Of a DNA stretch of 64,000 bases, positions 11,800 to 23,399 are shown piece after piece. A program made the position numbers and the translations under genes. The notes beneath the pieces are model-generated. The model had not been told where the DNA came from. It searched no databases and was given only the letters and a program-made list of their open reading frames with translations. The DNA is from Adineta steineri (taxonomy: Eukaryota; Rotifera; Eurotatoria; Adinetida; Adinetidae). The first letter of the stretch is position 1, and every line of letters starts with the position of its first letter. The stretch lies in NCBI GenBank assembly GCA_905250115.1, contig CAJNOI010000129.1, forward strand, positions 214,333 through 278,332. The letters run 5' to 3'.

Positions 11800-11870
11800 A
11801 TAGGGCAGTATTTTCGTACCCTGCCCTGCCCTGCTGGGCGAAATTCGAGCAGGGTACGGCAGGGTATCCC
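11800..11870. repeat. GC-rich CCCTGC palindrome, probable truncated hAT-like end
   Basis: ATAGGGCAGTATTTTCGTA is followed by CCCTGCCCTGCCCTGC, then GCAGGGTACGGCAGGGTA in inverse orientation. A TAGGG-type tip and word-like GC-rich repeats resemble the element at 3498-3933, but no matching right terminus or target duplication is visible. Confidence 0.5.
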
Positions 11871-12193
11871 GCATATTTGACATAATATTACATTTTTCTA
11901 AGGAATCGATTTCCAGAGCAAACACGATTTTAGATAATATTGTGAAACGTTATTTCACTCAAACTAAGTTACAATAGTATATTTCAACAACTGATGTAGT
12001 AAAAAAATAGCAGATATTGCAATAAAAATCACTTTTACCTTTAATAAATATTTATGTGCTCTAGCTGATTCTATAGATGGTAAAATGCTTTTTGAAAATG
12101 CTTCATTGAATAGGTTTCGTCAGTCTTGAGTGGAGAGAGAGTATTCTATTAGATGCTTACATATTTCTAAAAGATTTGTTGATAACATTTCAG

Positions 12194-12448
12194 CAAGGGG
12201 TATACAACAGAGACTTCATGCATGAAGTCTCATGAAGTCTTATGAAGTCTTCCGAAGTCTTTGAAGTGTTATGAAGTTTCATGGAATCTTTAGAAGTCTT
12301 TGAAGTCGTATGAAGTCCTGTGAAGTCTTATGAAGTCTCATGAAGTTGTGTGAAGTCCCATGAAGTCTCATGAAGTTTTGTGAAGTCTCTTGAAGTCTTT
12401 CGAAGTCTTTGAAGTCCTGAAGTCTTGAAGTCTGCTGTTACCCCCTTG
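12194..12448. repeat. TGAAGTCT minisatellite inside inverted termini
   Basis: About twenty tandem degenerate units of roughly 10 bases (TGAAGTCTCA / TGAAGTCTTA) lie between inverted ends: CAAGGGGTATACAACAGAGA on the left and the reverse complement of CAAGGGGGTAACAGCAGA on the right. CAAGGGG is hAT-like. No clean 8-base target duplication is seen. It codes for nothing. Confidence 0.65.
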
Positions 12449-13154
12449 CTCGGACGTTTCTTTCTAAAGACTACCTTCCTAGTACTAATTAACGATGCAA
12501 GAAAAAGTTTGTAGATCGGTTGTGGCTTAGGTGCAATACTTCTTAGGATAATGGGATATACAATAAGCGATTAATACTTAAAATTTATTCTTTACAACTG
12601 ATATATTGCGATGTTGTTTGTGTCATGTGAAAGGAGACTCATAATACCCCTAGATTACTTGGGAATGTGATATTCTGCTTTCATAACAGTGCAGCAAATC
12701 TTTACGAAAATATGATTATCTAATACGAAAGCTATTCAGTCAATCAGATTTTAGCAGAATTTTCCAAACTAAAACACGTTTTTTCCCTAGAAATCACAAT
12801 GATACTGCTTAAGAATACTTTGATTGCAATCATTTTCTCGATTTGACATGATCAATATTTCATGGATATAACAGCCACCAAAGAAAACTTTACTTTTTAT
12901 GGGTTTTTTTCAAACGAAAATTGTGTGATTAAAAAAATAATTTTACACATTTACCAGTTCTCTTCATATTCATAAACATAAAACATCTCTTGGTAAACTT
13001 CCGACTGTTTCTCTAAAATCTCTGATTTTTGATATTTCGATTTGACAAACCTGTCTCCATCCGAATTTTTCTTGTATTTATTTTTTTTTCTAAAAATTAA
13101 TTTGAATAATATAAAAAAGTTTGTTCTCTCTCTCGATGAAAAAATAAAATCTTT

Positions 13155-14594
13155 CTAAATATTGGTAACGATATTAGGCGAGTTAATTAATTTGTTCTTA
13201 TTCGAATAATATTGTTTAATCCAACGTTTTAAAAAGATAACTTGAATTGAAGCAAATATTAATTGTTGAACAAAATAAAGAATCAATGGAATAGTTAATA
13301 TACCAATAAAACCTTGGCTAGAATTAGCAAAAACCGAAGTTATCAATGGAATACCTTGTGCTAATGTTTTCGTTGAACTAGAAAACATAAAAGCAATTGT
13401 ATTTTCATGAGAAAATCTCCAACGTTGAATAAACTTAATTTGTTTTTGATTGCGACAAATAAATAAATTTGGTAATCTCGATATAAACAAAGACAAAAAT
13501 GAAAAGAAAAAATAAATAAATGTATTAAGTAGAATTAAAATAACTAAATCTATATTATTAATTGTTGATAATAATTTACTTTGAAATAAATTACAAAGAA
13601 TTGACCAAACTAAAATTAATAAAATGAAACTATTTATTTCCGTAAAATAAAATTTGTTTTTTGCCCATAAAATTTTCTCTTTCCAAATTCTATGAATTAT
13701 TTGTCCAATAATCAACGGTAATAAAACAGTTAAACTTAATTTAGAAATAACATTAATATAATTATCAATATCATGTTTTTGTTTAACCATTTCAAATAAA
13801 GGATTATTCATAAATAAATAAATTAATGCAGGTGAAATAAATATACCAAGAATATTACCAATTAATCCATTGAGTAATGATATTCCTTCATTTCCACCTG
13901 CATTTTTAGTCATAATTACACTAGTAGAAATTGCTGTCGATGTACAAGACATGACAATAATTCCATTTATTAAAAGTTTATTTATAGATAATTTAATAAG
14001 TAAAAATGAAATACCATAAATAACAGATGGAAATAATAGAAAAGAAAATGTTTGAATTAAAATATGTAATCGAATTTCGAATATTTGATCCAGAAGATTA
14101 TTTGTTGATAATGAAAGACCACTTAAAAAGAAAATAAGAATAACACAACCCCATTTTATAGTATATTCAGTACGAAGTGGTCCATCTGATGAACCTAATT
14201 TAGGAAATAAATAAGCAAATAGTAAACTAATTAATAAACTTAAAATAAACCAAAAATTTTTCAATAATTTAATAAATATTTTCTTTTTGATTTTTCTATA
14301 AATACATTTGAATTCTTCTTGAGAATATAAATAAATTGCATTGATTTGAGAATAATTTTCTATTTTTATTAATTGTTCATCTAATAAATTATCATTTAGA
14401 ATTAGGATTAATTTATCATCATTATTAATTTGGTTTTTTATAAAATCTTCACAATCATCCAAATTATCAAATATTTGTTTGATCTCAAATGATTCTTCAT
14501 TGTTCAATTGACTAAGAGAATTAGTTTTGTTTAAATCAAGTCCAATAATAACATACGGAGATTGACAATATTTTAATAGAGGATTTGTTTCCAT
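13155..14594 (-). CDS. SLC10A7-type bile-acid/sodium symporter family protein with bdelloid N-terminal module
   Basis: A polytopic membrane protein of 479 residues. From about residue 112 it follows SLC10A7 closely: a Gly-Pro-Leu-Arg/Lys element after TM1, FFLSGLSLST, a conserved Ser/Thr-rich segment ending in TKNAGGNEG, PLIIGQIIHR, and FMFSSSTKTLAQGIPL. SLC10A7 proteins sit in the Golgi/plasma membrane and affect calcium handling and glycosaminoglycan synthesis in vertebrates; the bile-acid role is not implied. Residues about 13-105 are extra. They show an IIGLDLNKT start, FDNLDDCEDFI, DKLILILND and QINAIYLYSQ, the pattern of a soluble module I recall at the N-terminus of many bdelloid proteins. 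It is intronless. The start chosen is the ATG at 14594; an AG acceptor lies 11 bases before it. The family call is firm; the module call is from memory of its pattern. Confidence 0.85.
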   Translation of the reverse strand: METNPLLKYCQSPYVIIGLDLNKTNSLSQLNNEESFEIKQIFDNLDDCEDFIKNQINNDDKLILILNDNLLDEQLIKIENYSQINAIYLYSQEEFKCIYRKIKKKIFIKLLKNFWFILSLLISLLFAYLFPKLGSSDGPLRTEYTIKWGCVILIFFLSGLSLSTNNLLDQIFEIRLHILIQTFSFLLFPSVIYGISFLLIKLSINKLLINGIIVMSCTSTAISTSVIMTKNAGGNEGISLLNGLIGNILGIFISPALIYLFMNNPLFEMVKQKHDIDNYINVISKLSLTVLLPLIIGQIIHRIWKEKILWAKNKFYFTEINSFILLILVWSILCNLFQSKLLSTINNIDLVILILLNTFIYFFFSFLSLFISRLPNLFICRNQKQIKFIQRWRFSHENTIAFMFSSSTKTLAQGIPLITSVFANSSQGFIGILTIPLILYFVQQLIFASIQVIFLKRWIKQYYSNKNKLINSPNIVTNI

Positions 14595-14597
14595 CAA

Positions 14598-16136
14598 TGA
14601 AAAATCTATTAAAAAAAATACTCGAAATCTTTGATTTTCGATAAATTAATATAGATAGACTCATTATCTTTAAATGTAACATGTGCATTTTTTATCGCTT
14701 TACCTTTATATTCAATGACAGCCGTCACATCGATTTAATGAGAAAATATATGTGTATGATTTTTTAATAGATTATTTTATTCGTCGTTCTCTTCTTCCTT
14801 TATTATGTATATTTTTTTTACTCGGTTTTGAGAAGAAAAATGTTTAATATCGATTCTCTTTCCTTATCATTTAGTATTTTATTCACGATTATTAATGAAA
14901 TAGTGAAAGTATAAAAATAAAAATTTTAAGAGTATGGGTATGAGTATCTGGATTTCATTCATATCTCCACTCTTATCCACACCCCCTTGTTGAACTATTT
15001 GTTGGATCTACTTCATTTCTATCTAGTATAAACTAGAAATACATATATCAGAACGAAGATGTGAGAATCCCATCTAACATCTGCATTGGTTCACAAATTC
15101 TTTACACTGTAATTGTAAACGTTCATTAAGCATCCATCAGAAGCGCAATGTCGTTCGACACACGAAATTTTGCTGATTTATGCATTGAGTACACTCACAT
15201 CAGTTCATTTGACAATATCCACAACCACATCATTTCTTACTGCAGTACAGCAACGTAGCCAAAATTTTTAGACTAATGGGCAAGATTTTTATTGGTAGGC
15301 CAAAATTTTTTAGCTCAGTAAAGTACTGATAACTTAGAAAAAACACAAAATAACATTCATGTTTTAAATTCGAACACTAAAATCAGGACAACGAGAATTT
15401 ATATCGAGATTTTTATGAATTTAAGCAGCAACAAGTCTGTTTTGTTCCACTGTAGACCGTCAATAAATTTTAATTCTCCTCGATTTACTTTTCTCTACTT
15501 TTACGTGACTAGGTTCCCGATAAAAACAAACTCATGTTCACTCAAACTTACATTTAAAATACAAGAAACGATTCTTTTGTTCTTTTTTTGATTTTTCACA
15601 GGAAGAACAAGCAGAAAGTGTGGGTATGCTTCAAACCGAAGAAAAAGATCTACTCACAAATTAATTCAAAAATAAATAAACAATTCTGAAAGAGTTAAAC
15701 TGTAATAGGCAAATCTCTAAATGAATACGCCACAGCATTGATAGTAAAAGATAATCAATGAATTCAAATGGTTTATATAATTGAGCAAAGTTTATCTTTT
15801 TATTTTTATGAATTCACAATAGATTCTGTCTCGTTTCGTTATCATTCATGTATAATTACATATAGCTACATCTACACCTTTACCCGATTGATGTGGTTAC
15901 TCGGAGACAAGCAACACGCACGTACGTAAAGCACGTTGAATGATCGTTCTGTCGATTATTGAAAACAAAAATGCGTGACTAAAATCTTTTTTTCTTTCTT
16001 TGGTAACCATGATGGTGCATTATATCGATTTACTTGAATACTATTTACATTAACGCTTTCATATAGAAAAAAAAAGAAACAGTTTTCGTCCTTATCGTTG
16101 TAGTAAAGACATTTTACTAGTTGGAAATATTTAACA
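14598..16136. other. Intergenic DNA with a degenerate hairpin copy
   Basis: No gene is supported. A weak copy of the telomere-like hairpin lies at about 14928-14990 (AGTATGGGTATGAGT ... CCACTCTTATCCACACCC). Near 15252-15315 the word GCCAAAATTTTT occurs twice about 50 bases apart, possibly a decayed repeat. Confidence 0.4.
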
Positions 16137-19100
16137 ATGCCGTTTTCACTCAATATTTTGTATGTAATTCAATTTTAAAGAATCATTAGAAATTTTATTA
16201 TTACTTTTTTTTTTGTTTAGTTATTCACGTTTACTTGTTCGTCATCATTGGTTGGTACTTAGTCTTATTGTATTTTGTTGTGTTTCATTAACCGCTATTG
16301 CTTTTGTATTTACAAAATTACCTGATCTATCTGATCCACGAATAGGATGGGGAGCACGTGGAAAAGGTACAATATTTTCTCAATTAATGGTATTACGTCA
16401 TGCAGCAGAAAGATTTCGTCATGCTTATGATTTACCATTAGATGAAAATGAATTATTTGGTATGTTTGAACAATTTTTTAATGTAACGGTAGATGATCTG
16501 GATGAAAATACATATCGATCTGATGTACTTAAAAAATATGATATTTGGAAAAAGAAAAAATCCAAAGAAGATAATAATGAATTGGTTGATTATCATGATC
16601 TTAATAGAGAATTTTATGATAATACTGAAGATGAAGATTATGATGAAAATTCTGAATCAAAATCTCTTTATCAATGGAATCGTGATCGACATTTTGATGT
16701 TGAAAATTTAATAACAAAATATGTCGATAATAAAATGTAAAATATTCTCTAACAATTTTAATTATTTACTTTTTTTGTTTAATTAGGATTAATATAACTA
16801 TATTAGATTTTGTTAGCAATCTACCACAATTTAATAAAACAAGTTATAAATCAACTCGATTATCTTTTGATCTTTTTCGACCATATGCGTATCTACTCGA
16901 AGCAAAATATCGTGGGCAAACAGGTAAAAAAAACATTTTTTCATCCTATGATCTACCTACCTATAATATTCTAGGTCGTGATGGTATGATTGAATTCTAT
17001 ATTGAACGTTCAAATATCAATGATGATTTATTATCACTTGATCATTTACGTTCAATATGTCAATGGGAAAAAAAATTCAAAGATATTCTTACTCTTAATC
17101 ATGTTCAAAGTCTTTCCTTAGCAACATTTGTTGCATTATATTCATCAAAAAATGATTGCCAATTAATTACTTCGAACGATATTGAACGTTTTCGTTCAAT
17201 ACTTCATACATGTTTACCTTATTATATCAATGGTTATATGGATATATCATTAAGTGATGAATTTGTGACTCTTGTCGGAATGAAACATCAGTCTACGGAT
17301 TGGACATATCAAGAACAAGTCAAAGCAATTTATACAACTTTACGTCATACATGTTTCTATAAGAATATAACACGTTTTATATTGGATCATTTTGTTGATA
17401 AAAATTTTATTTATGATTTTCAACAATCAAAAATTAATTCAAAAGTATCGAAATCCATGATATATATAAGCAATTATAAAATAATTCAATATAATCGTAC
17501 ACGTGATCAAACAATGTGTTTAAAACGACAACCATATTCAATAAAATATTGTCAACAACGTGGTTGTATGAATGATTATCAAGATAAAATGATATCGAAA
17601 TTGTGTATTGATCAAGCACCACCATTAGGTAATTGTGAAAAATATTGTCAATGTAAATATCAATGCATCAATGAAACCGAACAAGTCATTTTATTAACAC
17701 CAATTTTCAAAGAACAAGAATTAATTAATTTATATAGAAAATATTTTGCTGGAAAACAACTATTTTCAACGTATAAAAATCAATTTATTAAACTTATTGC
17801 ATTAAATTTTGCTTATGTTCGAGAAAAAGCAGCAATGGTACAAGTATATAAAGGTAAATAATCATAGACTAAAAACCATCTTGAGGGTGTAGGTGTAATT
17901 TCAATCTTGTGTCCATAATACACTCACAAAGATATATTTTTCTATGTCGATCATATTATTTAGATACATTTCTTTCGGTGATTGCTGCAGGATTAATTAT
18001 AATAATAACCATAGTTTATTTACGTAGTATTACAATTGCTTTTATGATTGTTCTTGGTACAACATTATCATTAGGTGTTAGTTATTTTATTTATCGTGTT
18101 ATTTATGGTATACCGATATTTCCAACATTGAATTTTTTATCTATTTTTATATTAATTGGTATTGGTTGTGATGATATATTTGTATTTTTTGATACGTGGG
18201 ATCATGAAAAAAAGGAATGGTTAAGAAAATATCATGATAAACAACAACAACAAATTGATTTCGAGACAAATATTCCATTAAATGATTTAAATACACGCGA
18301 AGAAATTCAAACAACGAAAGATGAATTTTCTAATGATTCTCTAGATGAAGAAGCATTGATTGAAATCATGTCGAAAACATTAAAACATGGTGGAAAATCA
18401 ATGTTTGTAACATCATTTACAACAACTGCAGCTTTTTTTACTAATATGTTAACAAATATTTCATTTATTCAAGTTTTTGGTGTTTATACTGGAACATCAA
18501 TTTTACTTTATTTTCTTATTACAATTACAGCTATTGCTGCTTTTGCTGTTAGTTGATAACGAGATATCACTTTTATACTAATACTGATTTTTGTTTTTAT
18601 TCAAGGTTATTTACGAAAAACATATTCGAAATATTTCATCTTGTGTATGTTTTACCAAAACAATGAAAACATCATTTATAAAATTCTGTCAACGTTTTCG
18701 AGATTATATTTTTAATTATTTAATGCCATTGATAATCATTAAATTACGTTATTTTTTAGTACTATTCTTCTTCTGTTTAGGCATTTTAGGTTTGAATAGA
18801 TTCGATATTTATTTTTAGGAAATTCATTGATTTCTATTTAGGTCTTATTGGTGTTTTTTATTATCCAAAATTTGAAGCACCATCAACATATAAAGTAAAT
18901 TTCTTTGGAAAAAATCATCCAATGGAAATCTATGAATTCGGAATGAAACCTCAATTTAACGGTTATATTAAAGAATACAATCGTTTTTTTGCGTATCCAG
19001 AAATTTCATTTGTATTTGGTATACGTGATATTGATGATGGATATATATTTGATATGAATGATCGTGGTCATCTTCATTTAATGCCAATTGATTTACATCG

Positions 19101-20450
19101 TTTAGTAACTTTAGATTTTTTTAAACAATTTATTCAAGATTTAGGAAAAAGAAATGATTTATTTCTTTCGAATTATGATTTAGAAAGAGATTTTAATGCT
19201 TTTTATCAGGTAAATTTCATTTTTTTATTAATCTTATTCAATAAGAGTTCATTTACTTTTAGCTTAGCAAACAAAATAGTTTCATAGATGAAGTAAAATA
19301 CAATCTATCAAAAACAAACGATTTAAAGATGATTAATGAAACGATACGTGATGCAATCATTGAAAATAATCAACGTTCAGCATTAAAAGAAGCTATGCAA
19401 TGTATAACAGGTACAGCTGGAGAAAATAATATTCCAATTGAATTTTGTCAAGAACAATTGAAAAAACAACGACCATATAGTTGGACTGTTTTACTTGAGA
19501 AACCATCATCAATTGATGGAAGTGTTCGACCATTTGCAATTTTTATTACAATTCGTGGTAATCTTAATAATACAAATTATAAATCTTACGATGTATATTA
19601 TCGTAAAATAAAAGATTTTTTTGATCCATATATAAAAAAATATGCGCCGATACATTTAAAACATGGTTGGTTTTCTTCTCCAACATTTGCATTTTATGGT
19701 ATTCAACGTGAAACAGTTGTTGGTTCTTATTCATCTTTAGTTGTATCACTTGGTATAGCTTTACTTGTTTTATTTTTAACATCAGGAAATTTATTTATTG
19801 CAATTTATGCTTTGATTACAATGACGTTTTCTATAAGTAATAATTTATTGAAAAATTTTCTGTTAAAATCTATTGATTTTCTTTAGATGTTGCTATTGCT
19901 ATATTTGCTACTTTAAAATGGGAATTAGGTGTTGTTGAAGCTATTATTTTAATTATGTCTGTTGGATTATCAGTTGATTTTGTTGTTCATTTTGGTGTTG
20001 GCTATATTCATGCAGATCCAAATAGAATTGATCGTGAAAGAAAAAAAGTGAGAAATCGATATTTATCCACAGCAACAGAATCGTCGAGCTTTCGTTTATT
20101 ATGGAAAGAACATGAAGTTGAACGTGAAATACGTGTAAGAGAATCTATATCTCGTGTTGGTTCAGCTGTATTTATGGCAGCTTTTACAACGTTTGCTGCC
20201 GGATTTTCAATGATACACGCATCACTTACTGCTTATCGAGAAATGGGTCAATTTCTGATGACAATAAGTATGTGAATAGAACTAAATAAATCTCTAATTG
20301 ATTTTACTATTTTTAGTGTTAACATCATGGTTTTTTGCTATGTTTTTCTTTTTGCCATTATGTGCAATTCTGGGTCCCGTTGGTGCTTATGGTTCAATTC
20401 CATTTACGCGAATTGCTTTACGTTTTAAACGATGTATTCATCGAAACTGA
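16137..20450 (+). CDS. Dispatched-type RND/sterol-sensing transporter, ten exons, 1259 residues
   Basis: Large multipass RND protein of the Dispatched family, which in other animals releases lipid-modified Hedgehog at the plasma membrane. Exons: 16137-16159, 16221-16736, 16787-16923, 16975-17853, 17964-18547, 18606-18789, 18842-19209, 19263-19836, 19887-20267, 20317-20450. All junctions have GT/AG ends and the total, 3780 bases, stays in frame. After TM1 comes LPDLSDPRIGWGARG, close to the Dispatched signature. A Cys-rich extracellular loop lies around the CLKRQPYS region. The sterol-sensing block has GIGCDDIFVFFDTW, with the paired Asp of the RND proton/sodium relay. The second half has GLSVDFVVHFGVGY and ends with a SWFFAMFFFLPL segment. 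Intron 4 contains a telomere-like hairpin. Exon 1 codes for only seven residues and is the least certain. The Hedgehog role is by homology only. Confidence 0.9.
17877..17927. repeat. Telomere-like hairpin repeat inside a Dispatched intron
   Basis: Left arm CCATCTTGAGGGTGTAGGTG; right arm reduced to a short CACTCAC. It lies within the 110-base intron between exons 4 and 5, about twice the length of the other introns of this gene. Confidence 0.6.
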
Positions 20451-20586
20451 AACTATTGATGGGCATCGAAGCCATTTAGTTAATTTTTATTTTTATATAA
20501 TTTATAAGTGTACGTTAGAAAAAAGAAACAAATTTGATAATACATGTCATTTAGTAGATTTTGCTCAATTCAATTTTTAAACTACT

Positions 20587-20637
20587 ACCATCTTGAGGGT
20601 GCGGGTATGTATTGATTATTAAGCTCACACCCACACC
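20587..20637. repeat. Telomere-like hairpin repeat
   Basis: Left arm ACCATCTTGAGGGTGCGGGT, right arm CTCACACCCACACC, loop about 17 bases. It lies about 140 bases after the Dispatched stop codon. Confidence 0.75.
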
Positions 20638-20639
20638 GA

Positions 20640-21920
20640 AAATTGTTTTCAGTCATTAATGACTTTGGAAGAATTTGAAAAAGTCTTTCTTTAAAATAAC
20701 GAAAGAAATCGTCTTTTCCAATAATTTATCTAAAAAAACCAGTAACATCTTATATTATTTAAATGTGATAGATTCGATAAATATCCATTGTTTAAATATT
20801 TTGATTTTAATATTTGATAATGCTTGATGTTATGCAACTAAAATCGAGTATATAAGAAGATTTATATTCATAAGTTTTCTTCAATGCTTACATTGAAACT
20901 AATTGTATACGAATCACCCAAAAAACGATGATAAACATATAATATTTCGTTGTTTTTCTTGTATTTTGTAGAAATAATACCATATATATCAAGCTATACA
21001 ATAAAAATTATATTAAAAAATAAAAAAAACATATTATTACTGTGAGGTTCTCGTTCTGGAGATGTATGAAAGTACTTTAACCTACAAGATAGTTGTAAGG
21101 TTAAAGTGAAATCTCTCTAGGGAAAATCAAGCCTATCGTATCCTGTAAATATATAAAGGGTAAAGATGGAAATGATGTGGATAAAGACTATGTTTATTAA
21201 ATATAAATAAAGATAAAAAACAGGGAAAACAACTCCTTATATATAACAGAGATATAAAGAGAAGCAAGCTAGAGAGAATAATAGAGAAAGACAAAAGGAA
21301 ATAATTATGAAGATGTTCATGAGAACAGGATGATCACAAAAGGAAAGAATGAGAATACATACATATATGTATAGTATAGCGTCATGATATAGCAACCGTT
21401 GACGCTAACAATTACTTCTTCGTCTTGATATTCAAAACCATGTTTAAGGGAAAATAACTTAGATAAATATAAAAAAGAATTATCAATCTAAAATCAATTA
21501 ACAAAATATTTTACTAATTATAAAAAGCAAAATAAAAGAAAATTTTTTTCATCATGGTTCATCTACGAGTATATATAGTCTTTTTTTCTTTGTCTCTTGG
21601 AGAATAGATAACTAATCAAACACTATTGTAACCTATATGATTATTGCTGAAACTAAATCCATTTGTTTGAATATATTAAGTTCATTTTATTGATACAAAA
21701 TAACACATAAGACAATGTTAAATACAATAAATTGCGAAGTATACAACATCAAACATACTAACGACTGATATATAAAACAAGATATAATGAGAATAATTGA
21801 TTCACTAACAAAACAACAATAAAACACAAAAAAAACAAACAATATTCAATACTGAACAAAGATAAAAAATATTCGTCCCCGAAATATTTTAGATTCTTCA
21901 TCTTTTAATTTCTGTTGTAT
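20640..21920. other. AT-rich intergenic DNA with a small hairpin
   Basis: No gene is supported. A short hairpin at about 21074-21107 pairs ACTTTAACCTACAA with TTGTAAGGTTAAAGT across a four-base loop. The rest is AT-rich with no recognised RNA gene. Confidence 0.4.
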
Positions 21921-22904
21921 TTATTTATTTAAAGTACGAGTATGCACATTGCGTGCTATTGTACCTACTTGCTGAGTTTGTAGACGATTCATGGTTAATG
22001 TTTGTGGAGCAATAGCACGCGTTGCTCGCCTAAGTAGAAATAATCTTCTACATTTTGTTTGCAAATCAGGCAATGATGTAACACTTGCAAATGGAGTGAA
22101 CAATATAATCCAAAACCAAAAAAACACACCATCACTAAAATAATCAGGTGCAACTGTCCTTGGCAAACCGGTTGAATATGCAGCGTACAATGTCATAGGT
22201 GGAAATAACAGACAGAGATAGAGAGCCGATATGGGTAGTAGTTGAGCTACTAGTTTCTTGTAGTTTCTCCAGGTAACTCTTTGGTGAATTTGATATTTAT
22301 GATATATCACACGTGCAAGTAGAGCCACACTAAATATAACAACAACTAAGGCGGGTATTATATAATTTACTATACTATCACATAGTCCAACCCAGTTAAC
22401 AAGATAAATACATGTGTAACGACCACATTGCCTCTTATTGTAATAGAATGGATAATCACAAGGTAGTATGAGTAATGTGAGAGAATAAAATATTATAGGC
22501 CAAACAATACATATAGTTAAAGGAACATAATGAAAGAAGAAACGACTTCTTACTGTTGCAAACCAATTAGAATGAAATACAAGAATATGCCGTTCAATTG
22601 ATGCCCATGCCATCAAGATATAAATTATTACAAACGTAGATGAACTGATAAATGCCCAAATGTTACAAAATGTAGGTGTAGATGACAGAGAATTGTTAGT
22701 ACGAAGAAAATAAATATTCCACACGACATCGGTAAGAATTTCAATAAGCCCAACCGACAGAAGAAGAATAATAATATGATTATTGAGAGCAGTGCGAAGT
22801 GCTCGACTACTGAGAAGATGGTAGAGATTGAAGATGGTGACCATAGTAGATGGAATAAGAGGTACCAAAAGAAGCCATGCGCGAATTGTATTGGCGATTA
22901 CCAT
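21921..22904 (-). CDS. Seven-transmembrane chemoreceptor-like GPCR, family A
   Basis: A single-exon 327-residue paralogue of the receptors at 2224-3171 and 56769-57755. Shared marks are LRTALNNHIIILLL in TM2, a Cys in extracellular loop 1 (TFCNIW), ASIERHILVFHSNW after TM3, FFHYVPL before TM4, and VTWRNYKKLVAQ before TM6. TM7 has TPFASVTSLPDL in place of NPxxY. The second extracellular loop is Cys-rich (LPCDYPF, RQCGRYTC), which could form the usual loop-2 disulfide plus another. The C-terminal tail is basic and Thr-rich. The ATG at 22904 is preceded by an AG acceptor-like ATATCTAG about 20 bases upstream. Ligand unknown. Confidence 0.8.
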   Translation of the reverse strand: MVIANTIRAWLLLVPLIPSTMVTIFNLYHLLSSRALRTALNNHIIILLLSVGLIEILTDVVWNIYFLRTNNSLSSTPTFCNIWAFISSSTFVIIYILMAWASIERHILVFHSNWFATVRSRFFFHYVPLTICIVWPIIFYSLTLLILPCDYPFYYNKRQCGRYTCIYLVNWVGLCDSIVNYIIPALVVVIFSVALLARVIYHKYQIHQRVTWRNYKKLVAQLLPISALYLCLLFPPMTLYAAYSTGLPRTVAPDYFSDGVFFWFWIILFTPFASVTSLPDLQTKCRRLFLLRRATRAIAPQTLTMNRLQTQQVGTIARNVHTRTLNK

Positions 22905-23195
22905 TGAAACTATTATTTGTGCTAGATATTCACTAAAACTTAATAAGAAACAAACGATTCAAGTGCAAACAAAAATGGATTTTGATCTTCAATCTAGATT
23001 AACAACATGTCATATATAATAAAAATGTTCACTCATAGCATACGCTGCAAGCTTTTTCATTTACAATATTAAATTCTCTATTTTTTATAAGCTTATAATT
23101 AAGGGCATTTTTCTAGAGGAACGTACAACAGCAACAAACTATAATAAGTGATGCATAATAAATCGACCTACTAGTATTTTTACATCTATTTCAGT

Positions 23196-23378
23196 AATAG
23201 TTCATTCTGGGACAAAACGTTTTTCTAGAATTTATCTTTGATCAATCGAAAATAAAAACATACAATGAAATCGGTTGCATCGTATGCAATAAATTAAAGA
23301 AGAATATTTAAGATAATAAAAAGATATACGATTTATAGAGAATATCCAGAAAAACGTTTTGTCCTAGAATGAACTATT
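23196..23378. mobile_element. MITE with about 33-base terminal inverted repeats
   Basis: The left arm (23196-23228, AATAGTTCATTCTGGGACAA then AACGTTTTTCT) is the reverse complement of the right arm (23346-23378) with one or two differences. The 117 bases between are AT-rich and non-coding. TA dinucleotides flank the GTTCATTC tips on both sides, which would fit a Tc1/mariner-type target site. Confidence 0.75.
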
Positions 23379-23399
23379 TTATTAATGACGTAGATACAA

